Virus record (IMG/VR): IMGVR_UViG_3300038552_000116
Span: 1-35,149 of that record
Source: a virus
Direction: 5' to 3' (one strand)
DNA: 35,149 nt
Shown here: one piece after another, positions 1-5,701 of the stretch
Numbering within the stretch: the stretch's first letter is position 1
Layout of the letters: every line of letters begins with the position of its first letter
The notes under the pieces: model-generated
The model's input: only the letters and a program-made list of their open reading frames with translations
The model's database searches: none
Told to the model about the DNA's origin: nothing
Translations under genes and position numbers: made by a program

Positions 1-3
1 CGG

Positions 4-201
4 ATGAAAGCGCAACGTATTCCCAAAGAAGCCTTGCACTTGTTGACGGAGATTGATCGCTTTCAGGCTTTGGCGCCAAACGTGCGTGAGTTGCGCTTGA
101 CGCCTACGCAGTTCGATTTGTTGAAAACTACCGGCCAGGGGATCATCCGCGAGGATCGTATCTTTTTGCGCGGTCTTACGATTCAACGGTTGCACGCATG
201 A
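4..201 (+). CDS. Small hypothetical phage protein
   Basis: A 65-residue, charged, soluble-looking protein with no motif I recognise. The ATG lies three bases from the window edge, so no ribosome site can be judged and the true start could lie further upstream. Its stop overlaps the start of the next gene in an ATGA junction, so it belongs to the same rightward early operon as the HNH nuclease, the VRR-NUC-like protein and Q. That position, just before the nuclease genes, is where many lambdoid phages carry nin-type small genes; a recombination or replication accessory role is inference only. Confidence 0.6.
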   Translation: MKAQRIPKEALHLLTEIDRFQALAPNVRELRLTPTQFDLLKTTGQGIIREDRIFLRGLTIQRLHA

Positions 202-824
202 GCGATGCCGTTATCGTCACCGTCGATGCCGTGCGCTCCCGAGCGAGCACGCAAGAGGCGTTGCTGACCCTCGCCGTCCCACAAGAATACGCCGCCTTGA
301 TCGCGACTTTCCTGCCGCGTATCGGCGAGCAAGTCGCCGTCGCTTTCTCCATTGTCAACCAAAAGCCGCTCGGTCAATACGGCGCGCAAGCCGCGTTACT
401 GCGCAAGTCGGGCTTTTTCCGCATCCCGGTTATCTGGCCGAAAGTCGGCGACGATCGCCAATTTCTCGATTGGCTCGCGCAACAGCGCTGCGCGGTGCGC
501 CATGAGCAGGCCGGGCCGCACGGCGGGGACGTGGTGGCCGCGCATGTGCGCCGCATCGCCGAGGGCGCGGGGACCGGCATTAAGCCGAGCTACAGCGCCA
601 TTCCCCTATGCGACTCGCACCACCGCCTGCAACACGACAAGGGCGAGAGCGCGCTGGCGCTCGATATGGAACAAGAGCGCGTCAATCAAATTGAAGATTG
701 GTGTTGGCAAACCGTCAAACACCAATTGGGCTTTGAGCACTGGAACCAAATCGAGCCGAGCCGGTTTCGCGATTGGGCCAAGGCCGAGCATGTCGATCAT
801 CTGCTGCCCATGGCCTACCAATGA
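198..824 (+). CDS. HNH-type nuclease, DUF968/YbcO-like
   Basis: A 208-residue protein. Residues about 98-146 carry the pattern of the phage DUF968/YbcO nuclease family: Cys98, the AAH motif at 114-116, GIKP at 127-130 and PLCDSHHRLQH at 136-146, which together form a zinc-stabilised beta-beta-alpha HNH fold. The N-terminal 90 residues are a separate domain that I do not recognise; similar two-part architectures occur in lambdoid nin regions. It starts in an ATGA overlap with the previous gene and ends in another with the next one. These nucleases are thought to act on branched or single-stranded recombination intermediates; the exact substrate here is not known. Confidence 0.8.
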   Translation: MSDAVIVTVDAVRSRASTQEALLTLAVPQEYAALIATFLPRIGEQVAVAFSIVNQKPLGQYGAQAALLRKSGFFRIPVIWPKVGDDRQFLDWLAQQRCAVRHEQAGPHGGDVVAAHVRRIAEGAGTGIKPSYSAIPLCDSHHRLQHDKGESALALDMEQERVNQIEDWCWQTVKHQLGFEHWNQIEPSRFRDWAKAEHVDHLLPMAYQ

Positions 825-1129
825 GACACCGCGCCGATCACAACCAAGCGGCCATTGTGCGCGATCTGCGCGAGCTTGGCGTGAGCGTTGCGGTGACATC
901 CAGTGTGGGTTTCGGCTTTGTCGATTTAGTGACCGGCTTTCGCGGCCGAAATGAGTTGCTCGAAATCAAGAACGCCAGTCCGGTAGGATGGAAGTACACG
1001 CCGGCGCAACGGCGCTTTCACGATACTTGGCAGGGCACCATCCTAACCTTTGACAACGCCCAAGCCGCGCTCGATTACTTCGCGCGGTTTCACGGGAAAC
1101 AAAATGAATTGCGCGCGGCTTGCCGCTAG
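821..1129 (+). CDS. VRR-NUC-like PD-(D/E)xK nuclease
   Basis: A 102-residue protein starting at the ATG that overlaps the previous stop (ATGA). Asp35 followed by Glu48-x-Lys50 (ELLEIKN) and Gln63 gives the compact D...ExK...Q core of the VRR-NUC branch of the PD-(D/E)xK nucleases. Stand-alone VRR-NUC domains are common in phage early operons beside an HNH protein and Q, where they are thought to process recombination or replication junctions. An open frame extends further upstream, but it would run into the HNH gene and looks non-coding. It overlaps the next gene by 26 bases. Confidence 0.72.
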   Translation: MRHRADHNQAAIVRDLRELGVSVAVTSSVGFGFVDLVTGFRGRNELLEIKNASPVGWKYTPAQRRFHDTWQGTILTFDNAQAALDYFARFHGKQNELRAACR

Positions 1130-1655
1130 GATCAATCCCAAGGTCTCGGGCTGGACGGTCGGGCTCGGGCCGCCGGTGCTGAGCAACGAGGATGTCTTAC
1201 TCGCGCTCGCGCTCATATCCAGTGCCGGTGCGCGCTTGTTGGCGCGCGTTATGTATGCCGGCCAGGATATCTATCGCCGCGATCTGATTTTTTGCCTACA
1301 ACTTGAATTAAATTCCAAAAACCGCACGCCACGAGACGCCGACGGCGAAGAGTTGTTTCGCGTCTGCCGCACCGGTGTACGGGAATACACTCGCGTCAAA
1401 CAGTGCGCGACGTGCCGAGGGCAAGAAGGCATCCCCGATCCCGAACGGCCTGAGTTGATCGTTGTCTGCCCGGAGTGCCAAGGCATGGGGCCGCGTTCCT
1501 GGGGCGAGGCCACGCGCGCCCGATCGAGCGGCATGGGCCGAAAGTATTGGGCCAACCGGTGGGCGGGCTTCTACGCCGATTGGGTCTTTCCGCAGCTTGG
1601 CCTATACGATGAGCTTTTTTGGCGCGGCTTTTCGCACCGCCTGCGCGATTCCTGA
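1104..1655 (+). CDS. Phage late antiterminator, lambda Q-like
   Basis: A 183-residue protein. Four cysteines in two pairs, CATC at 101-104 and CPEC at 122-125, each followed by a Gly-rich turn, match the zinc ribbon of lambda-type Q proteins (DnaJ-like CxxCxGxG pairs). The helical N-terminal part (VLLALALISSAGARLLARV) and the basic C-terminal tail also fit. It is the last gene of the rightward early operon and lies just before a strong promoter and an intrinsic terminator, exactly where Q lies relative to PR'-tR'. The family assignment rests on motif and context, not on an alignment. The start at 1104 leaves a 26-base overlap with the previous gene. Confidence 0.7.
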   Translation: MNCARLAARINPKVSGWTVGLGPPVLSNEDVLLALALISSAGARLLARVMYAGQDIYRRDLIFCLQLELNSKNRTPRDADGEELFRVCRTGVREYTRVKQCATCRGQEGIPDPERPELIVVCPECQGMGPRSWGEATRARSSGMGRKYWANRWAGFYADWVFPQLGLYDELFWRGFSHRLRDS

Positions 1656-1678
1656 TTCGTCGCCTTACGCAGGTTTTT
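1651..1678 (+). repeat. 28-bp direct repeat, copy 1
   Basis: A 28-bp segment beginning at the Q stop codon and ending in TTACGCAGGTTTTT. It recurs with one mismatch at 1855-1882. The two copies flank the promoter and terminator block. Confidence 0.85.
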
Positions 1679-1706
1679 GGGTTTTGGCCGCAAACGCCTG
1701 TATCTA

Positions 1707-1735
1707 TTGACAGGAACAGCGAAAAGGGCATAAAT
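1707..1735 (+). promoter_or_regulatory. Strong sigma70-like promoter, candidate late promoter PR'
   Basis: TTGACA at 1707-1712 and ATAAAT at 1730-1735 with a 17-bp spacer, reading to the right. It lies 52 bases after the Q-like gene and its transcript, starting near 1742, would reach the hairpin terminator at 1784-1809 after about 65 bases. That is the arrangement of a Q-dependent late promoter. No gene lies between promoter and terminator. Confidence 0.7.
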
Positions 1736-1783
1736 TCCCATCATCCCGTAGTGTTCCCATGACAACCCTCGTGTGGCTTGAAA

Positions 1784-1809
1784 GCCCGCCTCGCGCGGGC
1801 TTTTCTTTT
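1784..1809 (+). terminator. Rho-independent terminator, candidate tR'
   Basis: GCCCGC (1784-1789), a five-base loop and GCGGGC (1795-1800), followed by TTTTCTTTT. It would stop the short transcript from the promoter at 1707 unless antitermination occurs. Read on the other strand there is no comparable T tract, so it works best rightward. Confidence 0.85.
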
Positions 1810-1840
1810 GGGATTTCGGATTTCGAATTTCCGATTTTAG

Positions 1841-1882
1841 TTACGCAAGTTTTTCCTGATTCGTCGGCTTACGCAGGTTTTT
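1841..1882 (+). repeat. 28-bp direct repeat, copy 2, with an extra half copy
   Basis: TTACGCAAGTTTTT (1841-1854) is followed by the 28-bp unit (1855-1882) ending in TTACGCAGGTTTTT. With copy 1 this makes three TTACGCA-R-GTTTTT elements. On the minus strand they encode the last residues (LRKPTNQEKLA) of the helix-turn-helix protein, so the tail of that protein was probably created by the duplication. Confidence 0.8.
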
Positions 1883-2086
1883 CGAAAACGCCTCGGCCAG
1901 CCGGTAGGCCAACAGGTCCAGATCGTTGCGCCGCAGTCCGCGCGAATAGTAACCCTGAACGGATGTCTGAGACACGCGCAACAAGTCGGCCACCATGGCA
2001 CTGGCGGGGTTGCCGCGTAGCCCGTAGCGTTCAAGCAGCGCGCGCAGTTCTTCGCCGGTCGCGTGTTTGGTCTTGCATCTAGGCAT
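1841..2086 (-). CDS. Small helix-turn-helix DNA-binding protein
   Basis: An 81-residue protein. Residues about 10-65 read as a phage-type helix-turn-helix: TGEELRALLERYGL, then helices around ASAMVADLLRVSQTSVQGYY and a following LDLLAYRLAEAF helix. The ATG at 2086 is preceded by GAGG eight bases upstream. It is the last gene of the minus-strand operon and overlaps the previous gene by 8 bases. Its last residues come from the 28-bp repeat. It could regulate the nearby promoter at 1707 or the operon's own promoter; neither can be read from sequence. A different frame at 1837-2163 lacks such a motif and is rejected. Confidence 0.65.
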   Translation of the reverse strand: MPRCKTKHATGEELRALLERYGLRGNPASAMVADLLRVSQTSVQGYYSRGLRRNDLDLLAYRLAEAFSKNLRKPTNQEKLA

Positions 2087-2189
2087 GCCGGCGCCTCGCG
2101 ATAGCTAGGCCGACACTGCCGGCCGTCCATGGGGCGCCCAGGAACAGCGCCAGGGTATAGCAAGCCCGCAGCCTTGCCCTGTGTGTCAT
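2079..2189 (-). CDS. 36-residue membrane-type peptide
   Basis: A 36-residue peptide with a hydrophobic stretch (YTLALFLGAPWTAGSVGLAI) and an Arg-rich end. The ATG overlaps the TGA of the gene before it (ATGA), and its stop overlaps the start of the helix-turn-helix gene, which is the translational coupling seen through this operon. Function unknown. The frame stays open further upstream, but that part would overlap the membrane gene at 2186-2341 and reads as non-coding. Coupling is the main evidence that it is real. Confidence 0.45.
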   Translation of the reverse strand: MTHRARLRACYTLALFLGAPWTAGSVGLAIARRRHA

Positions 2190-2341
2190 TTTGGCCATAG
2201 CGCCGCCCATAGAAGCGTAACGGCCGCGCCTAGCTGGACATCGAACGCGAACGCAGCGAACGGCACCGACAAGAACAGCAACCACGATAATCCGTAAAGG
2301 ATCGCGCCCACGCGGCGCGCGGCAGTGTCTAGGGCTTTCAT
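2186..2341 (-). CDS. 51-residue membrane protein
   Basis: A 51-residue protein with two hydrophobic segments, about residues 12-33 and 37-49, after a short basic N-terminus (MKALDTAARR). The start is an ATGA overlap with the stop of the preceding gene (2338-2538), and its own TGA overlaps the next ATG, so it sits in a continuous coupled chain. Membrane localisation is inferred from hydrophobicity. No family recognised; small two-helix proteins of this type occur in phage early operons. Confidence 0.55.
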   Translation of the reverse strand: MKALDTAARRVGAILYGLSWLLFLSVPFAAFAFDVQLGAAVTLLWAALWPK

Positions 2342-2538
2342 CGGTTGCTACCATAGGCCAGATAATGGGCGGGCTTGGCGCCCGATAAAACGCGATTGAT
2401 ACAGGCATCTAGTTCGGCGCGATTGTCACGGATAAAGGCGCGTTTGGATTGCCGCGAAGAGCGCCACCAGTTATATAGCCCCTCGTCGTTGTCGATCCAC
2501 TGCGCGCGCTCGGTGTCGTTTAGCGTTTGTCTCGCCAT
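2338..2538 (-). CDS. Conserved small phage protein (NDEGLYNWWR type)
   Basis: A 66-residue protein of a type I know from many phages of proteobacteria, with WIDNDEGLYNWWRSSRQS, then FIRDNRAELD and an end in PAHYLAYG. No function is known for it. The ATG at 2538 has GAGGG seven bases upstream; the frame continues to an earlier ATG at 2595, but that part lies inside the hairpin region and is not conserved in style. Its stop overlaps the start of the 51-residue membrane protein gene. It is the first gene after a 200-base stretch that holds a palindrome and hairpins, so it may have its own promoter. Confidence 0.75.
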   Translation of the reverse strand: MARQTLNDTERAQWIDNDEGLYNWWRSSRQSKRAFIRDNRAELDACINRVLSGAKPAHYLAYGSNR

Positions 2539-2554
2539 TGGTAATCCCTCGTAG

Positions 2555-2596
2555 TTGGCACAATTGCCACAATGCCCACTGTTGCCAATGGGCATT
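2555..2596. promoter_or_regulatory. Two overlapping alternative hairpins upstream of 2338-2538
   Basis: AATGCCCA (2571-2578) can pair with TGGGCATT (2589-2596), an 8-bp stem. TTGGCA (2555-2560) can pair with TGCCAA (2583-2588), which lies in the loop of the first stem, so the region can form either a pseudoknot or competing hairpins. It lies in the leader of the minus-strand gene starting at 2538. A regulatory role is inference. Confidence 0.45.
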
Positions 2597-2613
2597 AAGG
2601 CAACGCGCGAATA

Positions 2614-2626
2614 TTACACCTTGCAA
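2614..2626. promoter_or_regulatory. Imperfect palindrome TTACA-CCT-TGCAA, candidate operator
   Basis: One of four sites of the form TTACA-N3-TGTAA in control regions of the window. This copy has one changed base in the right half (TGCAA). It lies in the 200-base spacer between two minus-strand genes, upstream of 2338-2538, and overlaps the TAA that closes the reading-frame continuation at 2614-2739. Confidence 0.45.
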
Positions 2627-2739
2627 TAGTGTCGCGCGCGCAAAGTGGGCCTTATGTCCGTGCGCGTGCTATCACTGCATGGCCACTGTTCGCCACACTC
2701 GGCGCAATGTGCGACCTGTCGTTTGGCGCGCGCTTCCCA
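2614..2739 (-). other. In-frame continuation after the TGA of the 2740-2928 gene
   Basis: The frame of the upstream gene stays open for about 41 codons past its TGA (2740-2742) to a TAA at 2614-2616. The continuation begins WEARAKRQ and holds HCAECGEQWPC, a plausible zinc-binding pattern. It has no start codon of its own near its beginning. Either the TGA is a recent nonsense change, it is read through, or this is chance. See the finding for this site. Confidence 0.4.
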
Positions 2740-2928
2740 TCAAGGGATATAGGCAAATGGGACATCGAGCCATTGCCCGCCTTCTACTTGGTTGATAAAC
2801 GGTTGCGCCGTTCGATTGTGGGCCGCGAGCAATGCGCGCACTTCTGGCGTGTCCGGTAAGTAAAGGTCGGACTCATGCGAAGCGTAAGGAATGGCGCGGG
2901 CTTTTACGTCATCAAATAGGCTGGACAT
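2740..2928 (-). CDS. Conserved small phage protein, possibly truncated by TGA
   Basis: A 62-residue protein with DLYLPDTPEVRALLAAHN and then QPFINQVEGGQWLDVPFAYIP. The ATG at 2928 is preceded by GAGGGA with good spacing; an earlier ATG at 2964 lies inside the previous gene and is less likely. It overlaps that gene by 17 bases. The protein stops abruptly after FAYIP, and the next in-frame codons continue as WEARAKR, which reads as a natural extension. The gene may therefore be a shortened form of a roughly 104-residue protein. Function unknown. Confidence 0.6.
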   Translation of the reverse strand: MSSLFDDVKARAIPYASHESDLYLPDTPEVRALLAAHNRTAQPFINQVEGGQWLDVPFAYIP

Positions 2929-3202
2929 GTTTGCTTCCCTCATCCTTGGCGATGATGCGCCCATACCGAATGCGCCTATAACCGCCAGTAAGCGAAACGC
3001 GAAACGATCCGCCCAACCAACGGCGGAAATCGCGGACCGAATGAAAGGCGCAATACGATATCGCCCCGTCTGTAATTAGGATTTTGTAGGGAGTCCAACC
3101 GATGCCGACGCCAGGCGGGACGTTGTAAGCGCGCCGCTCGTGTTCATACGCGGCGGCTTGTGTGCGAATCAAAAAGCTTAACCCGTGCTTAGGCTGGAAC
3201 AT
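2912..3202 (-). CDS. Hypothetical phage protein
   Basis: A 96-residue basic protein (FHSVRDFRRWLGGSFRVSLTGGYRRIRYGRII). The ATG at 3202 has a strong purine-rich GAGGGGGG site just upstream. It overlaps the upstream gene by 14 bases and the downstream gene by 17, as expected in this compressed minus-strand operon. I do not recognise a family. The dense Arg and aromatic content could suit nucleic-acid or protein binding, but nothing specific can be claimed. Confidence 0.6.
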   Translation of the reverse strand: MFQPKHGLSFLIRTQAAAYEHERRAYNVPPGVGIGWTPYKILITDGAISYCAFHSVRDFRRWLGGSFRVSLTGGYRRIRYGRIIAKDEGSKHVQPI

Positions 3203-3473
3203 TGGCCCCCCTCGCGCGAAACTCGCGCACTGTCAAATAACGCGCCTTGAACCGGTCGCGGCCGACTTGCGCAAAACACGCATAAACGGCTTCGCCGTTG
3301 TTGTTGTACGTGTAGGGTTCACCGACCAAAAACGCGCCGGCGCCCATCGCGCGCGGCGGAAGAGCGTTTAACATTTCGTCATACATCGCGGCCGTCGTTT
3401 CGATCCATGCGCTAGGTTCGTTTTCCATCGCGGACCATAGCGCGGCCCATTCCAAGGGTTCAGGATTTTGCAT
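3189..3473 (-). CDS. Hypothetical phage protein
   Basis: A 94-residue protein beginning MQNPEPLEWAALWSAMENEP. The start at 3473 is supported by a GGAG eight bases upstream. The C-terminal half (YTYNNNGEAVYACFAQVGRD and then VREFRARGANVPA) looks like a small alpha/beta fold, but no family comes to mind. It belongs to the minus-strand operon between the 232-residue gene and the gene at 2912-3202, with which it overlaps. Confidence 0.6.
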   Translation of the reverse strand: MQNPEPLEWAALWSAMENEPSAWIETTAAMYDEMLNALPPRAMGAGAFLVGEPYTYNNNGEAVYACFAQVGRDRFKARYLTVREFRARGANVPA

Positions 3474-3538
3474 TGTGTGTCTCCGTGTCTCGGCAGGATT
3501 GCCGACAGTGCGCCCTAACAGCTAGGGCGCACTAGCAG

Positions 3539-4237
3539 TTATCCCGCGTAGGTCTCGCAGCGCTCGCGCATCTGCTTAGCCGCGCGTAACTTGGCCAAGC
3601 ATGCGCGACGCTGCGCGCGCTCTTCCGCTTTGCGTTCGCGTACTACTTCCGCCCATTGTTCCGGCACCGACCGGCACCACTCGGCGACGTACCGATTAAA
3701 CGATTCGACGATTTGAATTAATCGCACGCAAGCGGCGATTGAGATTTCCTCGGCGTAATCCTCGCGAATGCCCCAAGACATACCGCGCGAGCGCACTAGA
3801 TCATCTGGCGCTAGAGTGCGCCCGCCGCGCCCATATTGGTAAAGCTTCCCGTATTCGCCGATGAATTCCCAAAGGGCGTTATTGCGTTTTGGCGTGCGGT
3901 TTCTGAAAATCCGTTTTAGAGCGCGCGCTAGTGTTTTGTTACCGGCCGCGAGTTCTACCATGTGCCAGCCTTGCAACGCGCCGCAGTCGTCGCGCTCTTC
4001 GCGCATCTTGCGCATGCCGCGCTCGATGTAATAGGCGCGCGCCTTTTCCGACTGATAGCGTCCGGCGTTGCATGGTGCCGCTAGGGTCTTGCGGTAGTCG
4101 GTGCCGTATGCCCCGCCATCGCGTAAATAGTCAATTTCAGATTCGGCGGCATCCTCGAACCACGCCTGAAACTCGGCGCCCTCTTTATCGTCGAGGGATG
4201 GATAGTTAGGGGTTGCGTTGTGGTATAGATCGCGCAA
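3539..4237 (-). CDS. Hypothetical phage protein with uncertain start
   Basis: A 232-residue protein from a TTG at 4237. It is hydrophilic and rich in charged helices, with an Arg/Glu-rich C-terminal helix (ERKAEERAQRRACLAKLRAA). The frame stays open upstream for more than 20 further codons with coding-like content (THNKRKHREAIRERAADAL), but that stretch has no ATG, GTG or TTG. A GGAG lies about ten bases before an in-frame ATA near the beginning of it. The real protein is therefore probably about 20 residues longer than the TTG start implies. Function unknown. Confidence 0.6.
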   Translation of the reverse strand: MRDLYHNATPNYPSLDDKEGAEFQAWFEDAAESEIDYLRDGGAYGTDYRKTLAAPCNAGRYQSEKARAYYIERGMRKMREERDDCGALQGWHMVELAAGNKTLARALKRIFRNRTPKRNNALWEFIGEYGKLYQYGRGGRTLAPDDLVRSRGMSWGIREDYAEEISIAACVRLIQIVESFNRYVAEWCRSVPEQWAEVVRERKAEERAQRRACLAKLRAAKQMRERCETYAG

Positions 4238-4340
4238 CGCATCGGCCGCGCGTTCGCGGATTGCTTCACGGTGTTTGCGTTTGTTGTGTGTTATTGGGTT
4301 ATTTCTCCATGGTTTGCAGTTTGGCCGCGCAGATACCTAA

Positions 4341-4577
4341 TTAGTCGCTGCCGTTTGCGGATAGCTCGCCGTGCAATTTCCGCGCTTTGAATCCTTCGCG
4401 GGGTAATTTCTTCCGATCTGTGCAATCTCCCTCGAAAACATCGCACTGGGCCGAAGAGAAAGACGCGCCAGACACCGTTCCGGTTTCAAGGTCTGCCGCT
4501 ATCCGGTCGGCAAGTGCCTTTAAGTCTGCCGGTTGACGCCCGCTAAGGGTTATTAATACTGTGTAGGTCTTGCTCAC
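4341..4577 (-). CDS. Hypothetical small phage protein
   Basis: A 78-residue protein starting with GTG at 4577, supported by AGGAG about seven bases upstream. Its N-terminal half (TYTVLITLSGRQPADLKALADRIAADLE) looks like one beta strand followed by an amphipathic helix. It sits between the DUF932 gene and the 232-residue gene in the minus-strand operon. No family recognised. Similar short beta-alpha proteins in phage early operons are often inhibitors of host proteins, but there is no direct evidence of that here. Confidence 0.6.
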   Translation of the reverse strand: MSKTYTVLITLSGRQPADLKALADRIAADLETGTVSGASFSSAQCDVFEGDCTDRKKLPREGFKARKLHGELSANGSD

Positions 4578-4650
4578 GTTTTGCTCTCCTGTTCAATGGA
4601 TTTAGTGTTTCCCGGTAGGCGCCCGATTGCTCAGACGCCTAACGCGAACA

Positions 4651-5481
4651 CTAAGCCGCCAGTTTGTGGCCTTTCAGTTCGGCCATTTTCTCGGCGAGCG
4701 ACCAAAGGGCTTTATTTAGTTTGGTGTCCTCGTTGATTGACGTAACCGCGCGCGTGCTGGCGCGCCGTCCGGTTGCACTGCGCGACCGTAAACCGCCACG
4801 GATTAGGTTTTCTTGCACTGTGTTGAACGTCGCCCACAAGTCGCGGCCGTTGTCCGCGTAACGACGCGGGCGCAATACTTGGTTAGGGTCAAGGGGTAAC
4901 GTCGAATCGCGAAGGACCAAAGCAGAATCAGCGAAAGCCACCCGTTCGTTATCTGTCAGTGCAATCGCTTGCATTTCCTGCACTTGGCTGGTTATGCGCG
5001 GTACTTCGCGGATAATCTCGGCAGTCGCATCAATGACGCGGCCGATAACGTCGCCCGAGTGCTTTATACTGATTTTCGAGAAAGTCGAGTCTGCGACTAC
5101 TAGGCCATTAGAGCAGACTAAACGGAAAAGACCGGCGTGCATCTGATAGGCGCTCGTGCCGTCGTGCGAGTTCAATAGCACCAATTCAGGAATGCTATCG
5201 TTGACCACGGACAACGCCTTAGCGTCGGCATGCTGAAAGCGTACAAGATGCCGGGTAAATCCCTTGCGATCCTCAAGGCGCACGCGCTGGTCGCTCGCTT
5301 GTACCGGTTGCCAGCCCGCGGCGCGCAAAGCCTCAACAACGCGAATCGTAGGAATGAAGCCGTACCGGTCAGACATGCGCGAGTGTTCGTGTTCGGCGAA
5401 TATCGACGGGGAATAGCGGCGCAATTCAACGTCGCTAAGCGGGGCGCGCTGGGTTTTCACATTGTAGGATGAATGAAACAT
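4651..5481 (-). CDS. DUF932 family protein
   Basis: A 276-residue protein with the conserved features of DUF932: RYGFIPTIRVVEALRAAGW near residue 40, RHLVRFQ, ELVLLNSHDGTSAYQ, GLFRLVCSNGLVV, and DLWATFNTVQENLIRGG near the C-terminus. Length and motif order match the full family. DUF932 proteins are common on phages and plasmids and are often annotated as plasmid-related or antirestriction-associated, but their biochemistry is not established. The ATG at 5481 has a GGAG nine bases upstream. It is the first large gene of the minus-strand operon, following only a tiny membrane peptide. Confidence 0.88.
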   Translation of the reverse strand: MFHSSYNVKTQRAPLSDVELRRYSPSIFAEHEHSRMSDRYGFIPTIRVVEALRAAGWQPVQASDQRVRLEDRKGFTRHLVRFQHADAKALSVVNDSIPELVLLNSHDGTSAYQMHAGLFRLVCSNGLVVADSTFSKISIKHSGDVIGRVIDATAEIIREVPRITSQVQEMQAIALTDNERVAFADSALVLRDSTLPLDPNQVLRPRRYADNGRDLWATFNTVQENLIRGGLRSRSATGRRASTRAVTSINEDTKLNKALWSLAEKMAELKGHKLAA

Positions 5482-5506
5482 GGTTCTATTACTCCAAGAG
5501 TTGGGG

Positions 5507-5581
5507 TTAAAACAAGACGGCTACAGCAAGAACAGCGCCGAAACCGTAGAAAAAAAAGCGATTCATGGTGTAGGTGTGCAT
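5507..5581 (-). CDS. 24-residue membrane peptide leading the DUF932 operon
   Basis: MHTYTMNRFFFYGFGAVLAV continues as a hydrophobic helix to residue 24. The ATG at 5581 has a GGAG eight bases upstream, as good as any site in the operon, and the gene ends 25 bases before the DUF932 start. It lies about 35 bases from the predicted transcription start. It may be a real single-pass membrane peptide or a leader whose translation controls the operon. The start site and the uninterrupted hydrophobic stretch are the evidence; conservation is unknown. Confidence 0.5.
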   Translation of the reverse strand: MHTYTMNRFFFYGFGAVLAVAVLF

Positions 5582-5617
5582 GGTGTGTGCTCCGGATGTG
5601 TTGAGTGACTAGCTACA

Positions 5618-5651
5618 CTACACATTGTAATGTCTGCTTGCAGTAATGCAA
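5618..5651 (-). promoter_or_regulatory. Promoter of the minus-strand operon with two overlapping palindromes
   Basis: On the minus strand, TTGCAT (5646-5651) and TACAAT (5624-5629) stand 16 bp apart, a good sigma70-like promoter for the DUF932 operon. CTACA-CAT-TGTAA (5618-5630), one of the repeated palindromes in this window, covers the -10 box. A second palindrome, CTTGCA-GTAA-TGCAAG (5636-5651), covers the -35 box. A repressor bound at either would block the promoter. The divergent late genes begin at 5702. Confidence 0.65.
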
Positions 5652-5701
5652 GGTATATCTAGAACTATCCGACCAACGGTTTAAGCTATTGATTTGAATT
5701 A

